50,438 nucleotides of DNA from NCBI GenBank assembly GCA_039679375.1, contig JBDKVA010000160.1, positions 1 to 50,438 on the forward strand, read 5' to 3'. The translations under genes were made by a program, and so were the position numbers. The stretch is from JBDKVA01 sp039679375. GTDB taxonomy: Bacteria > Bacillota > Clostridia > Acetivibrionales > DTU013. This document shows, piece after piece, positions 17,394 to 26,066 of the stretch (positions are counted from its first letter, which is position 1; each line of letters opens with the position of its first letter). The notes below the pieces were generated by a model. The model ran no database searches, was not told the DNA's origin, and worked only from the letters and a program-made list of their open reading frames with translations.

Positions 17394-18569
17394 TTAAAAA
17401 TCAGATTGCTCCAGTAAATTGTAAATATATTTCTGAAACGCCAGAATGGCGCTTCCCTGAACACAGCCACAGCTACCTGCTTCGGCAATGAACACAGTAC
17501 TTGAAGATATTAGCGGCTTAAACCCGGTATGAATAAAACGCTCAGCTGCCAGACTAATTGGTTTTTTAAATACAGTGGTTACAGCCCCTCCAATGATGAT
17601 AACGGCCGGATTATAGAGATTTGTCAGAATGTCGAGAGCCAGATAAAAATGATCAAGACAGATATTCATAAGTTCAACCGCCCAGTCGGTGTGTTTGTCG
17701 AACGCTGATTGAATATCGTATAACGTCATAACAGTCGAATCAAAAACCTGCGCGCGGTTGATTAAAAACTTCTCCGCCATATATGTCTGCAGGCAGCCAA
17801 TTCGTCCACAGTCGCAAAGGATACCGTTTGGACTGCTTACAATATGTCCGATTTCACCTGCTGTATTTTGCCTTCCACGTATGAGATATCCACCGGTCGT
17901 AGCGGCGACACCGACACCGGAACCAATCAACAATAAGGCCGTATCTGTTGAATCAGTAATTTTGTGAATATACTTTTCACCTACAATGCTTGCTTTTACA
18001 TCATTTTCAACAAGGACAGGGAGATGAAACACTTCTTTAAAGATTTTTGCAATATCCACATTATTCCATAAAAGCTGTGGAGACAGACTTACTAAACCGG
18101 TTTGATACTGGACAGTTCCAGCTACGCCGATGCCGATTCCGAGAATCCTGGTTCGGTTAATTTTCTTTTTGGATAAAATAGAATCGTACATCTCGTATGC
18201 CAGCAGAGCGATGTCTTGGGCTGAGTAGGACGGTTGGGTCAGCGGGAGCTTTTGCATAGCAATACACGTGTATTCAAAATTGATAATACACAACTCAATG
18301 AAAGTGCTGTCTATATGCACACCCACGGTAAAGGCGCTGTCAGCTACAATATTAAGCATAACGGCTCGTCTGCCAATTCCGGTAGAGTATATATCCGTTT
18401 CACACACCAAGCCAATCTGCTGGAGGAAGGAAACCATACGTGTGATGCTTGTAGGGCTCATTCCAGCCACCTTGGCGATATCTGCTCGGGAAATCGGACG
18501 GCTGTCCTTGATAATATCGAGCAGCATTTTTGTGTTGCTGAGCTTAATATAATTCTGATCTTTACGCAT
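17394..18569 (-). CDS. ROK-family transcriptional regulator
   Basis: A 391-residue XylR/NagC-type repressor: an N-terminal MarR-like helix-turn-helix (PISRADIAKVAGMSPTSITRMVSFL) and a C-terminal sugar-kinase-like ROK domain with GIGVAGTV and the zinc-binding cysteine cluster CDCGRIGCLQTY. The ROK ATP motif region LIGSGVGVA is present, but in XylR-type proteins it binds a sugar effector instead of catalysing. It is divergent from the M24 gene with a 280-base gap carrying promoters for both. It probably controls the asparaginase and M24 genes in response to a sugar. Confidence 0.9.
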   Translation of the reverse strand: MRKDQNYIKLSNTKMLLDIIKDSRPISRADIAKVAGMSPTSITRMVSFLQQIGLVCETDIYSTGIGRRAVMLNIVADSAFTVGVHIDSTFIELCIINFEYTCIAMQKLPLTQPSYSAQDIALLAYEMYDSILSKKKINRTRILGIGIGVAGTVQYQTGLVSLSPQLLWNNVDIAKIFKEVFHLPVLVENDVKASIVGEKYIHKITDSTDTALLLIGSGVGVAATTGGYLIRGRQNTAGEIGHIVSSPNGILCDCGRIGCLQTYMAEKFLINRAQVFDSTVMTLYDIQSAFDKHTDWAVELMNICLDHFYLALDILTNLYNPAVIIIGGAVTTVFKKPISLAAERFIHTGFKPLISSSTVFIAEAGSCGCVQGSAILAFQKYIYNLLEQSDF

Positions 18570-18700
18570 CTTTTGCCATCACCTACTTGGGAAATTCTTC
18601 ATGGAATGGAAAGAAGCAGAGTCAATCTGCTGCAGACAAGCGGAGTTGTTAATTCTGTTGCCATTTCCACGATGTTTTGAACTAATAATAATACAATAAA

Positions 18701-18728
18701 AGTATATCATAAGATCAAAAGAATTCAA
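18701..18728 (-). promoter_or_regulatory. Promoter of the ROK-asparaginase operon
   Basis: On the minus strand TTGAAT (18728-18723), 16 bases, TATACT (18706-18701), about 130 bases before the ROK start. Confidence 0.6.
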
Positions 18729-18779
18729 CTTATTATATTAAGAAATGCTTTCATAAAATGAGATATTATTAGCATTTTG

Positions 18780-18808
18780 TTGAGTTTCCATGCAAAAAGC
18801 AATATAAT
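18780..18808 (+). promoter_or_regulatory. Promoter of the M24 gene
   Basis: TTGAGT (18780-18785), 17 bases, TATAAT (18803-18808). The predicted transcript begins near 18815, on top of the first in-frame ATG, which rules that ATG out and supports the start at 18851. Confidence 0.7.
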
Positions 18809-18850
18809 AACACCATGGAAGAAAATAATTTACAGTGGGGGAAAATGTAC

Positions 18851-20251
18851 ATGAAAGAGGTAACTAATAAACCGTGTCATCCGTTTTTTTTAGAAGAGGA
18901 ACCGGCATCAGAGATTATTTTTAGCAAAGAAGATTATAAACTGCGCCTTGATGTACTCACTACACGCATGCGGGAGAAAAGGGTTAACCATGTATTAATC
19001 TATGGTGACCGTGAGAATTTTGCACATATTGAATATTTCAGTGGATACGACTGCAGGTTTGAGGAGGGTCTGCTCATAATAGAAGACAATGGAAAGGTCA
19101 GCATTGCTGTCGGGAATGAGGGTATTTCCCAAACTTATCCGATTCCATATGATTTGAACGTTTATCTCTATCAGAATTTTAGCCTTCAAGGCCAGCCGCG
19201 GGACAGACAGAAAAAATTGTCGGATATATTTAAGAAGTGTGGTATTACGAAAGAGAGTGCGGTTGGAGTCGTTGGCTATAAATATTTCAACCCTGAAGAT
19301 GTTTCTACAGAACCGGACTATACCTTTGATATTCCGGCGTATATATTGAATGAAATTTATGAAGTTGCTGATAAAAAAGCAGTAAAGAATTTTACAAGAG
19401 AGATTACTGGATTTCCTGATGGAATACGAATGACTATTCGTACGGCAAAGGAAATAGCATGGATAGAAAGTGCCGGTAACCGTACGGCGGCAGTGGTACA
19501 AAGAATGCTCAAAAGCCTGAAACCAGGAATGAGTGAACGTGAAACTGCGATAAGCGGCCACCCGGGCTTTGAACCGGTAACAATGTATCCGCTTGTAAAC
19601 TTTGGTGCGGAAAAGGTACGTATTGGCGTAGCTTCACCAACGGATAGAACTTTGGAAACCGGCGATGTTTGCGGACTTTGCTATGCAACCAGAGGAAATC
19701 TAACTTCTCGTGTGGGTATTGCTGCCTATAATTTTGAGTCGGTAAAAGAAGAACTAAAGCCACATATGGAATTTTACAAATATTACTGGAAAGTATTGAC
19801 AGAATGGTTGGAGTATGCGCATGTCGGAGCAAAATGTGATGAGCTTTATGAAATTGTAATGGGCAAGCTTGGAACACCGGAATACGGAATGGTTTTAAAT
19901 CCAACGCATTATTCCGGCACAGATGAATGGAACAATTCACCTGTTTTTAAAAACTCACCTTATACACTTTTGGATGGATCCCATATTCAGGTTGATATGA
20001 TCGCAAGTAAATCCGAACCGGTGATGGCTGCGATTTGTGAGGACTGTATCGTAGTCGCCGGAGCAGTCTTGCAGGCAAAGTTGAAGGCAGAATATCCGGA
20101 GGTTTACGAGAGGACGATGAAACGCCGTAAAATGATCCATGAAGAACTCGGTATTGATATTCACAGCGATATCCTGCCAATGAGCAATCTCAACTTTGTT
20201 TATTTCCCGTATATGCTAAATGCCAAAGAGATTTTTGCATTAAGTGAATAA
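18851..20251 (+). CDS. M24-family (creatinase/prolidase-like) protein
   Basis: A 466-residue protein with a creatinase-type N-terminal domain (IEYFSGYDCRF) and a C-terminal pita-bread domain. The block equivalent to the first two metal-binding Asp residues of methionine aminopeptidases and prolidases reads GDVCGLCYATRGNLTSRVGI, without these aspartates; a His (NPTHYSG) and a late Glu (CEDCIVV) remain. This resembles creatinase, which uses the fold without metals. The true activity is therefore uncertain: non-metal hydrolase or inactive homologue. Start chosen at 18851, 9 bases after a GGGGG stretch and downstream of the promoter. Divergent from the ROK repressor. Confidence 0.78.
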   Translation: MKEVTNKPCHPFFLEEEPASEIIFSKEDYKLRLDVLTTRMREKRVNHVLIYGDRENFAHIEYFSGYDCRFEEGLLIIEDNGKVSIAVGNEGISQTYPIPYDLNVYLYQNFSLQGQPRDRQKKLSDIFKKCGITKESAVGVVGYKYFNPEDVSTEPDYTFDIPAYILNEIYEVADKKAVKNFTREITGFPDGIRMTIRTAKEIAWIESAGNRTAAVVQRMLKSLKPGMSERETAISGHPGFEPVTMYPLVNFGAEKVRIGVASPTDRTLETGDVCGLCYATRGNLTSRVGIAAYNFESVKEELKPHMEFYKYYWKVLTEWLEYAHVGAKCDELYEIVMGKLGTPEYGMVLNPTHYSGTDEWNNSPVFKNSPYTLLDGSHIQVDMIASKSEPVMAAICEDCIVVAGAVLQAKLKAEYPEVYERTMKRRKMIHEELGIDIHSDILPMSNLNFVYFPYMLNAKEIFALSE

Positions 20252-20314
20252 ACCGTAAACCTTGTTGTAAAAACCGCAAACTGTTTTGTATAGGCGGAAG
20301 TCAGTTCCTATGAA

Positions 20315-20793
20315 TTGACTTTCGTTTTTCGTGCGCCAGGCATGGATGCAATTGTAATTGACACCGCACACGCAAAAACACCTGATGTGCCTTCTCATGT
20401 ATTGCTCGAAGCAGGGAAAGGACCTGTAATATTGATGAGAACCAATATGGATAAAGAAATGACGCAGTGTCTGCTTATTGTAACGGATGAAGGATATCTC
20501 AGGATTAGAATTCTAGGGAGAATGGATCGGCGCATTGCAATCGGTAAAAAAGTGCGTGTTGGTATTCAGAAACATCCGTGTATCGTTGGTACGAAAGCGA
20601 TTCTAAGCCGGAAAAAAATAAAATACCTGCTGTGACAGAATATTACATTGATATCGGTGCAGGAATTGCGCAAATTGAATTAAATACGGTAACTTACGGT
20701 GAACCGGTGTCTTTCAAAAGCAGAGCGGTATTGTTTGGAGAAGATGGCTCTTGTGTATCGAGGGATACTATATACAAAAATCAGCTCCTTTAG
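20315..20793 (+). pseudogene. Rearranged M42 aminopeptidase fragment
   Basis: 20330-20520 encodes the distal part of an M42 (FrvX-like) peptidase (APGMDAIVIDTAHAKTPDVP, GKGPVILMRTNMDKEMT). It then runs directly into the proximal beta-barrel domain (IGKKVRVGI, IVGTKAIL, then EYYIDIGAG and EPVSFKSRAVLFGEDG). The order is the reverse of a normal M42 protein. An extra frameshift lies in the A-run at about 20610-20620. The best reading is a deletion fusing two tandem M42 genes, then decay. It follows the M24 gene by about 60 bases. Confidence 0.65.
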
Positions 20794-20860
20794 CCTTTTG
20801 TATAAATTATGCAATGAAATGCTTTCTGGCTTGTTGCTTTCGTCAATATCTTTGTAAATA

Positions 20861-21139
20861 CTACGGAAGAACCGCAAGAGCATTGATTAATTCACTCCCT
20901 GCACGGCCGGAGCCCCTTCGCCCCAGCATTTTGATTTTATTATTGGTTCCTTCCATAGGTCCATTACTTATACCAGGGTATAATAGACAATTCTTTACAG
21001 CCTCATAATCCTTTCGAAGCCATGATGTAAATACTGAAAGTGATTCAATTGAATCATTATGGTAATCATTAATGAAATGATCCAATTTTGCTATGTCCCC
21101 GTGTAACAAGACATTATAAAACGCCAGCAGAAAAGTTAA
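20861..21139 (-). pseudogene. 5'-truncated ISL3-family transposase
   Basis: An open frame runs on the minus strand from the edge of the ISL3 element at 21139 to a stop at 20861. It contains WLRKDYEAVKNCLLYPGIS and NGPMEGTNNKIKMLGRR, the region around the catalytic Glu and the C-terminus of ISL3 transposases. It differs clearly from the neighbouring intact element. The missing N-terminal part is not found on the far side of that element. Confidence 0.75.
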
Positions 21140-21195
21140 GGTTCTTTCTTAACTTTGGGTATAAGTGGAAAAGCAGCAATGGGTGACGTATTACT

Positions 21196-21984
21196 TTATA
21201 ACAGATCAATTAGGGAGAAGTCTGGATCCTTGGCAGTAAAAGCAAGCTTACACTTTTTTGTTAGGTTGACTAATCCTGCACGACCAAACAGGATACGTTT
21301 AATCAGTTTGAATTTATTGTTATTGCCCTCAACAAAACCTGAGCTTACATCCATGGATATTGCATTTCTTACTGGAGTAATATCTTTTTTTATCCCATCA
21401 CAGAAACCTGCAATTTTTGTATCCCCATATTTCTCGACATACTCTATTATGGCATCCGAGTTTTTGCCCATGATGGCTACATGGAGATCCAAAAACATCT
21501 TCTCGATTGTTTCCACGGCAGGATATTTTTCTTTGATCTTATCAATATAGCAACTGATCGTTTCGTCACGTTTTTTATCGGGATTTATCGTGAGAATATA
21601 TTTCAGCAAACCGCCCCGCTTTATGACGGTAACATCCTCCGGATAATGCCACCCCATATAATGCCTGGGGTGAAGCGTCTTTCGACCAGGGAAATTGTTC
21701 CGGCTGATGTTGTAAATGTATCTCCACAACGTGGATTCGTTCCCTTTATACCCTTGCCGTATAACGTAATGGTAAATGGTGTCGTCCGTGTATTCATCCC
21801 TTTGCATTTTGAAGATGATATTCACGTAGTCATCTGCTGGAGTAGATCTCTTCGCCCGGGCCTGTACTGAATCAAGATACTGGAGCTTATCTTCTGTCAT
21901 TCGGATGTACCTCGCGACTGTATGGTATGACATGCCGAAAGCTGTTGCAACCTGATTAACATTCCTGACTTCCGAATTCTTCAT
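21196..21984 (-). CDS. ISL3 transposase, C-terminal segment (downstream frame)
   Basis: A 262-residue frame from ATG 21984, open further upstream to the heptamer at 22014-22020. It holds a helix-turn-helix-like stretch (NQVATAFGMSYHTVARYIR), an inserted helical region and the catalytic Glu motif SGFVEGNNNKFKLIKR with GRAG, ending in DFSLIDLL. The frame lies at -1 relative to the N-terminal segment, so slippage at A_AAA_AAC gives one protein of about 590 residues with the complete DDE triad. Independent translation from 21984 is possible, but no ribosome binding site is evident there. Confidence 0.82.
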   Translation of the reverse strand: MKNSEVRNVNQVATAFGMSYHTVARYIRMTEDKLQYLDSVQARAKRSTPADDYVNIIFKMQRDEYTDDTIYHYVIRQGYKGNESTLWRYIYNISRNNFPGRKTLHPRHYMGWHYPEDVTVIKRGGLLKYILTINPDKKRDETISCYIDKIKEKYPAVETIEKMFLDLHVAIMGKNSDAIIEYVEKYGDTKIAGFCDGIKKDITPVRNAISMDVSSGFVEGNNNKFKLIKRILFGRAGLVNLTKKCKLAFTAKDPDFSLIDLL

Positions 21985-22004
21985 GTACGCCTGTATCTGG
22001 CGGA

Positions 22005-22982
22005 TCAGCCCCTGTTTTTTTTACCTTTTTCTTTGCTTTCCCTGTACTGCCTTGAGTCAAGGTCGCGGTTCTTATTGTCAAATTCAAGTACGAAGCCGTC
22101 CGGGTTTTGCGGAGGTGAGTTATCATACCTGACAGCGCCCAGTACCCTTTCATCTGGAATGTTTACGGCGTAAACCTTTTTGGGTGGGGTTTCCAGCACG
22201 TTCCCATCCTTTATGAATATCTCTGCCGGTACTTCATCCTTGAAGATTTCCCTCAGCCGATCAACCATATTTTGCAGAAGGTGAAACCGATCCGCGACCT
22301 GTATGCATTCAGGCAGGATTTCGCTGATTGCCGATGCGTATGCACTCGCCCTGTCCCTGGTGACAATCTTGATTTTCTTATGCCCCTCCAACCACTCCCT
22401 GAACGTCTTCCCGTCCCTGCCTTCCAGAAGCGCGATTAACTGATGTGTTTTCAAGTCGTATATCGCAGTGGCATAGCTCTGACCTTTTCGTATCGCCACA
22501 TCGTCGACTCCGACCCCCTCGACATCAGGATTGTCAACAAATTCGATTTGATCGTACAGTCTCTGGATTGTATCGTTGCTCACTGTAACCCCTAGCAATG
22601 AAAGCACCTTGCTCGCGCCCTCGTTGCTCAGGAACATTGATACACCCAAAATGAACTGGTTTAGGGCATCCGTCCTTACTGCCGAAATCCTTGCCAGCGG
22701 CAACGGTTCTGTAAATACTTTCCGGCTGCATTGCGTGTTATTGCATACATACTTGTAAACATTCGCATGGAGATATGTCTGTTTTCCGCGCAGGGGTGTA
22801 TCTTGTATGGTTCTTTTGTAGGTCGAATGAAGCTCTTTGCTTTCCTTTCCGCAGGCTGGACATACGCAGCTATGCGGGCTGGATTTTATAAAAATATGGA
22901 CCGCCCCTCCTTCCTCGACATCATAAATGAAATGGTCTTCACCAAGAAGCAGATTAAAATCTTCTATCCTCTTGTACTTCAA
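22005..22982 (-). CDS. ISL3 transposase, N-terminal segment (upstream frame)
   Basis: This frame carries the ISL3 N-terminal zinc finger (CVCPACGKES, then a second Cys pair CNNTQC), the first catalytic Asp region (GVGVDDVAIRKGQSYAT) and the second (IVTRDRASAYASA) with VADRFHLLQN. It ends at a TGA a few codons after the heptamer A_AAA_AAC. I favour the TTG at 22982, preceded by AAGGGG, over the ATG at 23033. By itself this part lacks the catalytic Glu, so it cannot be a full transposase. Either a -1 frameshift joins it to the next segment or a one-base indel has broken the gene. Confidence 0.85.
   Translation of the reverse strand: MKYKRIEDFNLLLGEDHFIYDVEEGGAVHIFIKSSPHSCVCPACGKESKELHSTYKRTIQDTPLRGKQTYLHANVYKYVCNNTQCSRKVFTEPLPLARISAVRTDALNQFILGVSMFLSNEGASKVLSLLGVTVSNDTIQRLYDQIEFVDNPDVEGVGVDDVAIRKGQSYATAIYDLKTHQLIALLEGRDGKTFREWLEGHKKIKIVTRDRASAYASAISEILPECIQVADRFHLLQNMVDRLREIFKDEVPAEIFIKDGNVLETPPKKVYAVNIPDERVLGAVRYDNSPPQNPDGFVLEFDNKNRDLDSRQYRESKEKGKKNRG
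22014..22020 (-). promoter_or_regulatory. Candidate -1 ribosomal frameshift heptamer A_AAA_AAC
   Basis: On the minus strand the upstream frame reads GGT AAA AAA AAC AGG GGC TGA. The slippery heptamer is in the right phase: one step back gives AAA AAA CAG GGG CTG ATC, which continues into the second transposase frame. A weak CGCC/GGCG stem lies a few codons downstream. Function is inferred. Confidence 0.5.
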
Positions 22983-23257
22983 AACAACCACCCCTTCTTT
23001 AGTAGATGGTCTTATTATATCATAAATACCCAAATTTGAGAAGCAGAAAAGCGCGATAAAAAACAGAGATATTTAAATTTTTCAATTTTGCTTTCGATTT
23101 TTGTTACCGGGAAGCTATGCTACAATACCCAAAGTTAAGAAAGAACCATTATGCCATCGGTCGCTCTTGCTTTTTCAATTCACCGTAATTAGAAAATCTT
23201 AGTTTTTACAGGTTTATTATTGACATGGACGGCGCCGTGATGATAAAATAATTGACT

Positions 23258-23286
23258 TTGACATTAAAAGTTATTTGTAGTATAGT
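23258..23286 (+). promoter_or_regulatory. Sigma-A promoter of carD
   Basis: Perfect TTGACA (23258-23263), 17 bases, TATAGT (23281-23286). The transcript would start near 23293, leaving a 5' leader of about 250 bases before carD. I see no riboswitch motif or terminator in that leader. Confidence 0.78.
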
Positions 23287-23543
23287 AAAAGGTGTAGGTT
23301 AAAAAAGATTATCATCGACTTCCTTTATACTGATCTGGAAGTAAATTTATCTGCTTCATCTTGAATGGTCATTTGCGAAGCAAAGCTGACCAGAATCTAA
23401 GGGGTTCATATACCCCGGAGATTAATAAATCGTTTTTGACGACAGACAGGCTGAAACCTTTTGATTCGCCGAACGATATCTTACAAATGACAAATTGCAT
23501 TTGTGAAGAGTATATTATTGGAGGCTCGTCTGGAGGATAGAAT

Positions 23544-24023
23544 ATGTTTAACGTTGGTGATAAGATCGTATACCCGATGCATGGAGCGGGTGTGATCGAG
23601 TCAATCGAGGAAAAGGAGATACTTGGAAGCAAGCAGAATTACTACGTAATGAAAATGCCTGTAGGTGATATGAAAGTGATGATACCGACCCTTAATGTTG
23701 AAGGTATTGGAATCAGGGAGATTATCGACAGCTGTGAAGTGGACAAGGTCTATGAAATACTTCAGGATCAGAGTGTGAATGTCACAAACAACTGGAATAA
23801 GCGTTACAGGGAAAACATGACCAAGATTAAAAGCGGAAACATATATGAAGTGGCTGATGTTGTAAGGATCCTTATGATACGGGAGCGGGAAAAGGGACTG
23901 TCCACGGGAGAGAGAAAAATGCTTAACAGCGCGCGCCAGATCATGGTCAGCGAGCTTGTCCTGGCAGAAGGTACAAACCCAAGTGAGATTGAAACTGCAA
24001 TAAATGATTTCCTCAGAATTTGA
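23544..24023 (+). CDS. carD: CarD-family transcriptional regulator
   Basis: A 159-residue protein: an N-terminal RNA-polymerase-interacting Tudor-like domain (FNVGDKIVYPMHGAGVIESIEEKE) and a helical C-terminal DNA-binding domain. CarD proteins bind the RNA polymerase beta subunit and stabilise open complexes, notably at rRNA promoters. The ATG follows CTGGAGG. It is the first gene of the carD-yacL-ispD block, a conserved order in Firmicutes. It has its own strong promoter and an unusually long leader. Confidence 0.93.
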   Translation: MFNVGDKIVYPMHGAGVIESIEEKEILGSKQNYYVMKMPVGDMKVMIPTLNVEGIGIREIIDSCEVDKVYEILQDQSVNVTNNWNKRYRENMTKIKSGNIYEVADVVRILMIREREKGLSTGERKMLNSARQIMVSELVLAEGTNPSEIETAINDFLRI

Positions 24024-24074
24024 TATTTGGCCGCGGTGAATCGGAGAGTATTATTTATAGGGGAGTTCGATATC

Positions 24075-25151
24075 GTGCTGAATAGTATAATAAAATATTC
24101 ATTTGCTACTGTTGGCAGTGTGACGGGAATTACACTGACAAGAACATTTTTTAGATACCAGCTGCCTGGTTCCACGCAGGAATTAAGGGCTGTTGTTTAT
24201 GCAGTGGTAGCAATTGCTGCAGCGTTCTTATTTTACACGACGGGAAATAAAATAATTGAAATGGTTATGGCATCGCTTGACAAAATGGAATCTTTTCTTC
24301 AGAAACTCACGCTATACGAACTGGTTGTGGATTCCATCGGGTTGATTGTGGGATTGGTCGTCGCCAATCTGGTCACCATACCGATTAAGGATATAGCCAT
24401 CATTGGCACGCCTGTTTCAATTGCGTCGAATATACTATTTGGTTGTCTGGGAGTTGCCGTTGCAGCAGGAAAGAAAAATGAAAATCTGCTTGATTCCATC
24501 AAGGGGAAAAATGCAGCGGACAAGGCTCCGGCCGGTAAACCTTCACCCAAGATACTTGATACCAGTGTGATCATAGACGGCAGGATTGTCGACATATGCA
24601 GGAGCGGTTTTATCGAAGGCGAACTGGTCATCCCAAGCTTTGTACTTGAGGAACTCCGCCACATTGCGGATTCACAGGATTCCCTGAAACGCAACCGCGG
24701 AAGGAGAGGGCTTGACGTTCTGAATATGATCCAAAAGGATCTGGAATTTCCGGTTAGAATAGAAAATATGGAGGTTGCGGCAGACTCCGAGGTGGACAGC
24801 GCATTACTCAAGCTTGCGCAGAAACTTGTCGGGAAGGTGCTTACGATCGACTATAATCTGAATAAGGTAGCCAATTTCCAGGGCGTACCTGTCCTGAACA
24901 TCAATGAGCTGACAAATGCAGTAAAGCCAATAGCCCTGCCGGGAGAAGACATGACGGTGCAGGTCATAAAGGACGGCAAGGAAAACGGGCAGGGGATCGG
25001 GTATCTTGAAGATGGCACGATGATAGTTATAGACGGCGGCAGAAGGCATATCGGGGAAAGTCTCAATGTAACGGTAACAAGCATATTGCAAACTGCCGCT
25101 GGGCGCATGATATTTGCAAAACCCAAGTACACCATCGAGAGAGTAATCTGA
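24075..25151 (+). CDS. yacL: PIN/TRAM domain membrane protein, YacL family
   Basis: A 358-residue protein. Residues 1-130 form about four membrane helices, followed by a linker, a PIN ribonuclease domain starting at KILDTSVIIDGRIVDI with the acidic residues (D in LDTS, E in LEELRHIA, D in TIDYNLNKVA) and a C-terminal TRAM domain (EDMTVQVIKDGKENGQGIGY). The GTG at 24075 is 9 bases after GGGGAG and fits the YacL N-terminus; the open frame to 24027 is less likely. It follows carD by 51 bases. Its RNA substrate is unknown. Confidence 0.9.
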   Translation: MLNSIIKYSFATVGSVTGITLTRTFFRYQLPGSTQELRAVVYAVVAIAAAFLFYTTGNKIIEMVMASLDKMESFLQKLTLYELVVDSIGLIVGLVVANLVTIPIKDIAIIGTPVSIASNILFGCLGVAVAAGKKNENLLDSIKGKNAADKAPAGKPSPKILDTSVIIDGRIVDICRSGFIEGELVIPSFVLEELRHIADSQDSLKRNRGRRGLDVLNMIQKDLEFPVRIENMEVAADSEVDSALLKLAQKLVGKVLTIDYNLNKVANFQGVPVLNINELTNAVKPIALPGEDMTVQVIKDGKENGQGIGYLEDGTMIVIDGGRRHIGESLNVTVTSILQTAAGRMIFAKPKYTIERVI

Positions 25152-25226
25152 CTGTGTGCCGCTTATGTATCCGTTCCCGAAATGAAGTCAGCCGGTGCGA
25201 TAGTAGGGTCTTGAATGTAAAGAAAT

Positions 25227-25250
25227 GCGGGGTATTTGACCCCGCTTTTT
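25227..25250 (+). terminator. Rho-independent terminator after yacL
   Basis: GCGGGGT-ATTTG-ACCCCGC stem (25227-25245) followed by five T. It separates carD-yacL from ispD, whose own start lies 68 bases further on. Confidence 0.85.
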
Positions 25251-25317
25251 ATTTGGGTCCTTCTGTAAAGGCAGAATCAGGTAAAAATAATTCAGACAAT
25301 TGGGAGGATTTGTACGT

Positions 25318-26025
25318 ATGTATTGTGAAGAAAGAATCATGGTCAGCGCTGTGATCCCGGCCGCCGGAAAGGGGACGCGCATGGGCCTTGAGCAGAACAA
25401 GCAGTACGTAGATATACTGGGGAAGCCGGTTTTGGCCAGAACGATACAGGCATTTGAAGAATGCAGCCTGATTGACGAGGTCATCATCGTTTCGGGAAAA
25501 AATGAAATAACATATTGCAGGGAGAATATCGTCGGGAAATATGGTTTCAGGAAAGTCCGGGCAGTCGTTGCCGGCGGCGTGAGCAGGCAGCAGTCTGTTT
25601 ATAACGGTCTGCGCCGTGTATCCGCAGACTGCGGCATTGTGCTGATACATGACGGTGCAAGGCCGTTTATCAATGCGGATTGCATTACTGCCTGCATCAA
25701 AGCGGCGGAGGAAAATGGAGCAGCCTGTGCAGCAGTGCCGCTGAAGGATACAGTCAAGCGGTCCGATGCAGAAGGCTTTATTGAGGGAACAATTGACAGA
25801 AGCAGCCTGTGGTCGGTTCAGACGCCCCAGGCATTCCGTTACGGACTTATTTTAGAAGCCCACCGAAGAGCAGAAGAGGAAGGCTTTGACGGCACGGATG
25901 ACTCCGTATTGGCGGAGAGGCTCGGATATAAGGTAAAGCTGTTATTGAGCAGCTATTATAATATAAAAATAACTACTAAAGAGGATCTGGCGATCGCGGA
26001 AGCGATATGCAAAATTATTGGATAG
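25318..26025 (+). CDS. ispD: 2-C-methyl-D-erythritol 4-phosphate cytidylyltransferase
   Basis: A 235-residue IspD of the MEP isoprenoid pathway, which couples MEP to CTP to give CDP-methylerythritol. The nucleotide-binding loop PAAGKGTRMG, the HDGARPF motif, the VPLKDTVK block and the C-terminal TDDSVLAERLG are all present. The ATG at 25318 follows GGGAGGA by 9 bases; the upstream GTG would place the site inside the gene. Its usual neighbour ispF is not directly downstream here but inverted beyond natAB. Confidence 0.94.
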   Translation: MYCEERIMVSAVIPAAGKGTRMGLEQNKQYVDILGKPVLARTIQAFEECSLIDEVIIVSGKNEITYCRENIVGKYGFRKVRAVVAGGVSRQQSVYNGLRRVSADCGIVLIHDGARPFINADCITACIKAAEENGAACAAVPLKDTVKRSDAEGFIEGTIDRSSLWSVQTPQAFRYGLILEAHRRAEEEGFDGTDDSVLAERLGYKVKLLLSSYYNIKITTKEDLAIAEAICKIIG

Positions 26026-26066
26026 AAATTTTCACTATAGATTTTATAAAGGGAAGGACGTATGCA

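Larger units (their letters stand above)
21140..23147 (-). mobile_element. ISL3-family insertion sequence
   Basis: Perfect 23-base terminal inverted repeats, beginning GGTTCTTTCTTAACTTTGGG, lie at 21140-21162 and, inverted, at 23125-23147, giving a 2008-base element. Both transposase segments are on the minus strand. The flanking 8-mers (AAAGTTAA at 21132-21139 and ATTATGCC at 23148-23155) do not match, so no target duplication is left. Intact ends suggest recent activity. Confidence 0.9.

Noticed and set aside
18815..18850. Upstream ATG for the M24 gene
   Set aside because: It coincides with the predicted transcription start and has no ribosome binding site.
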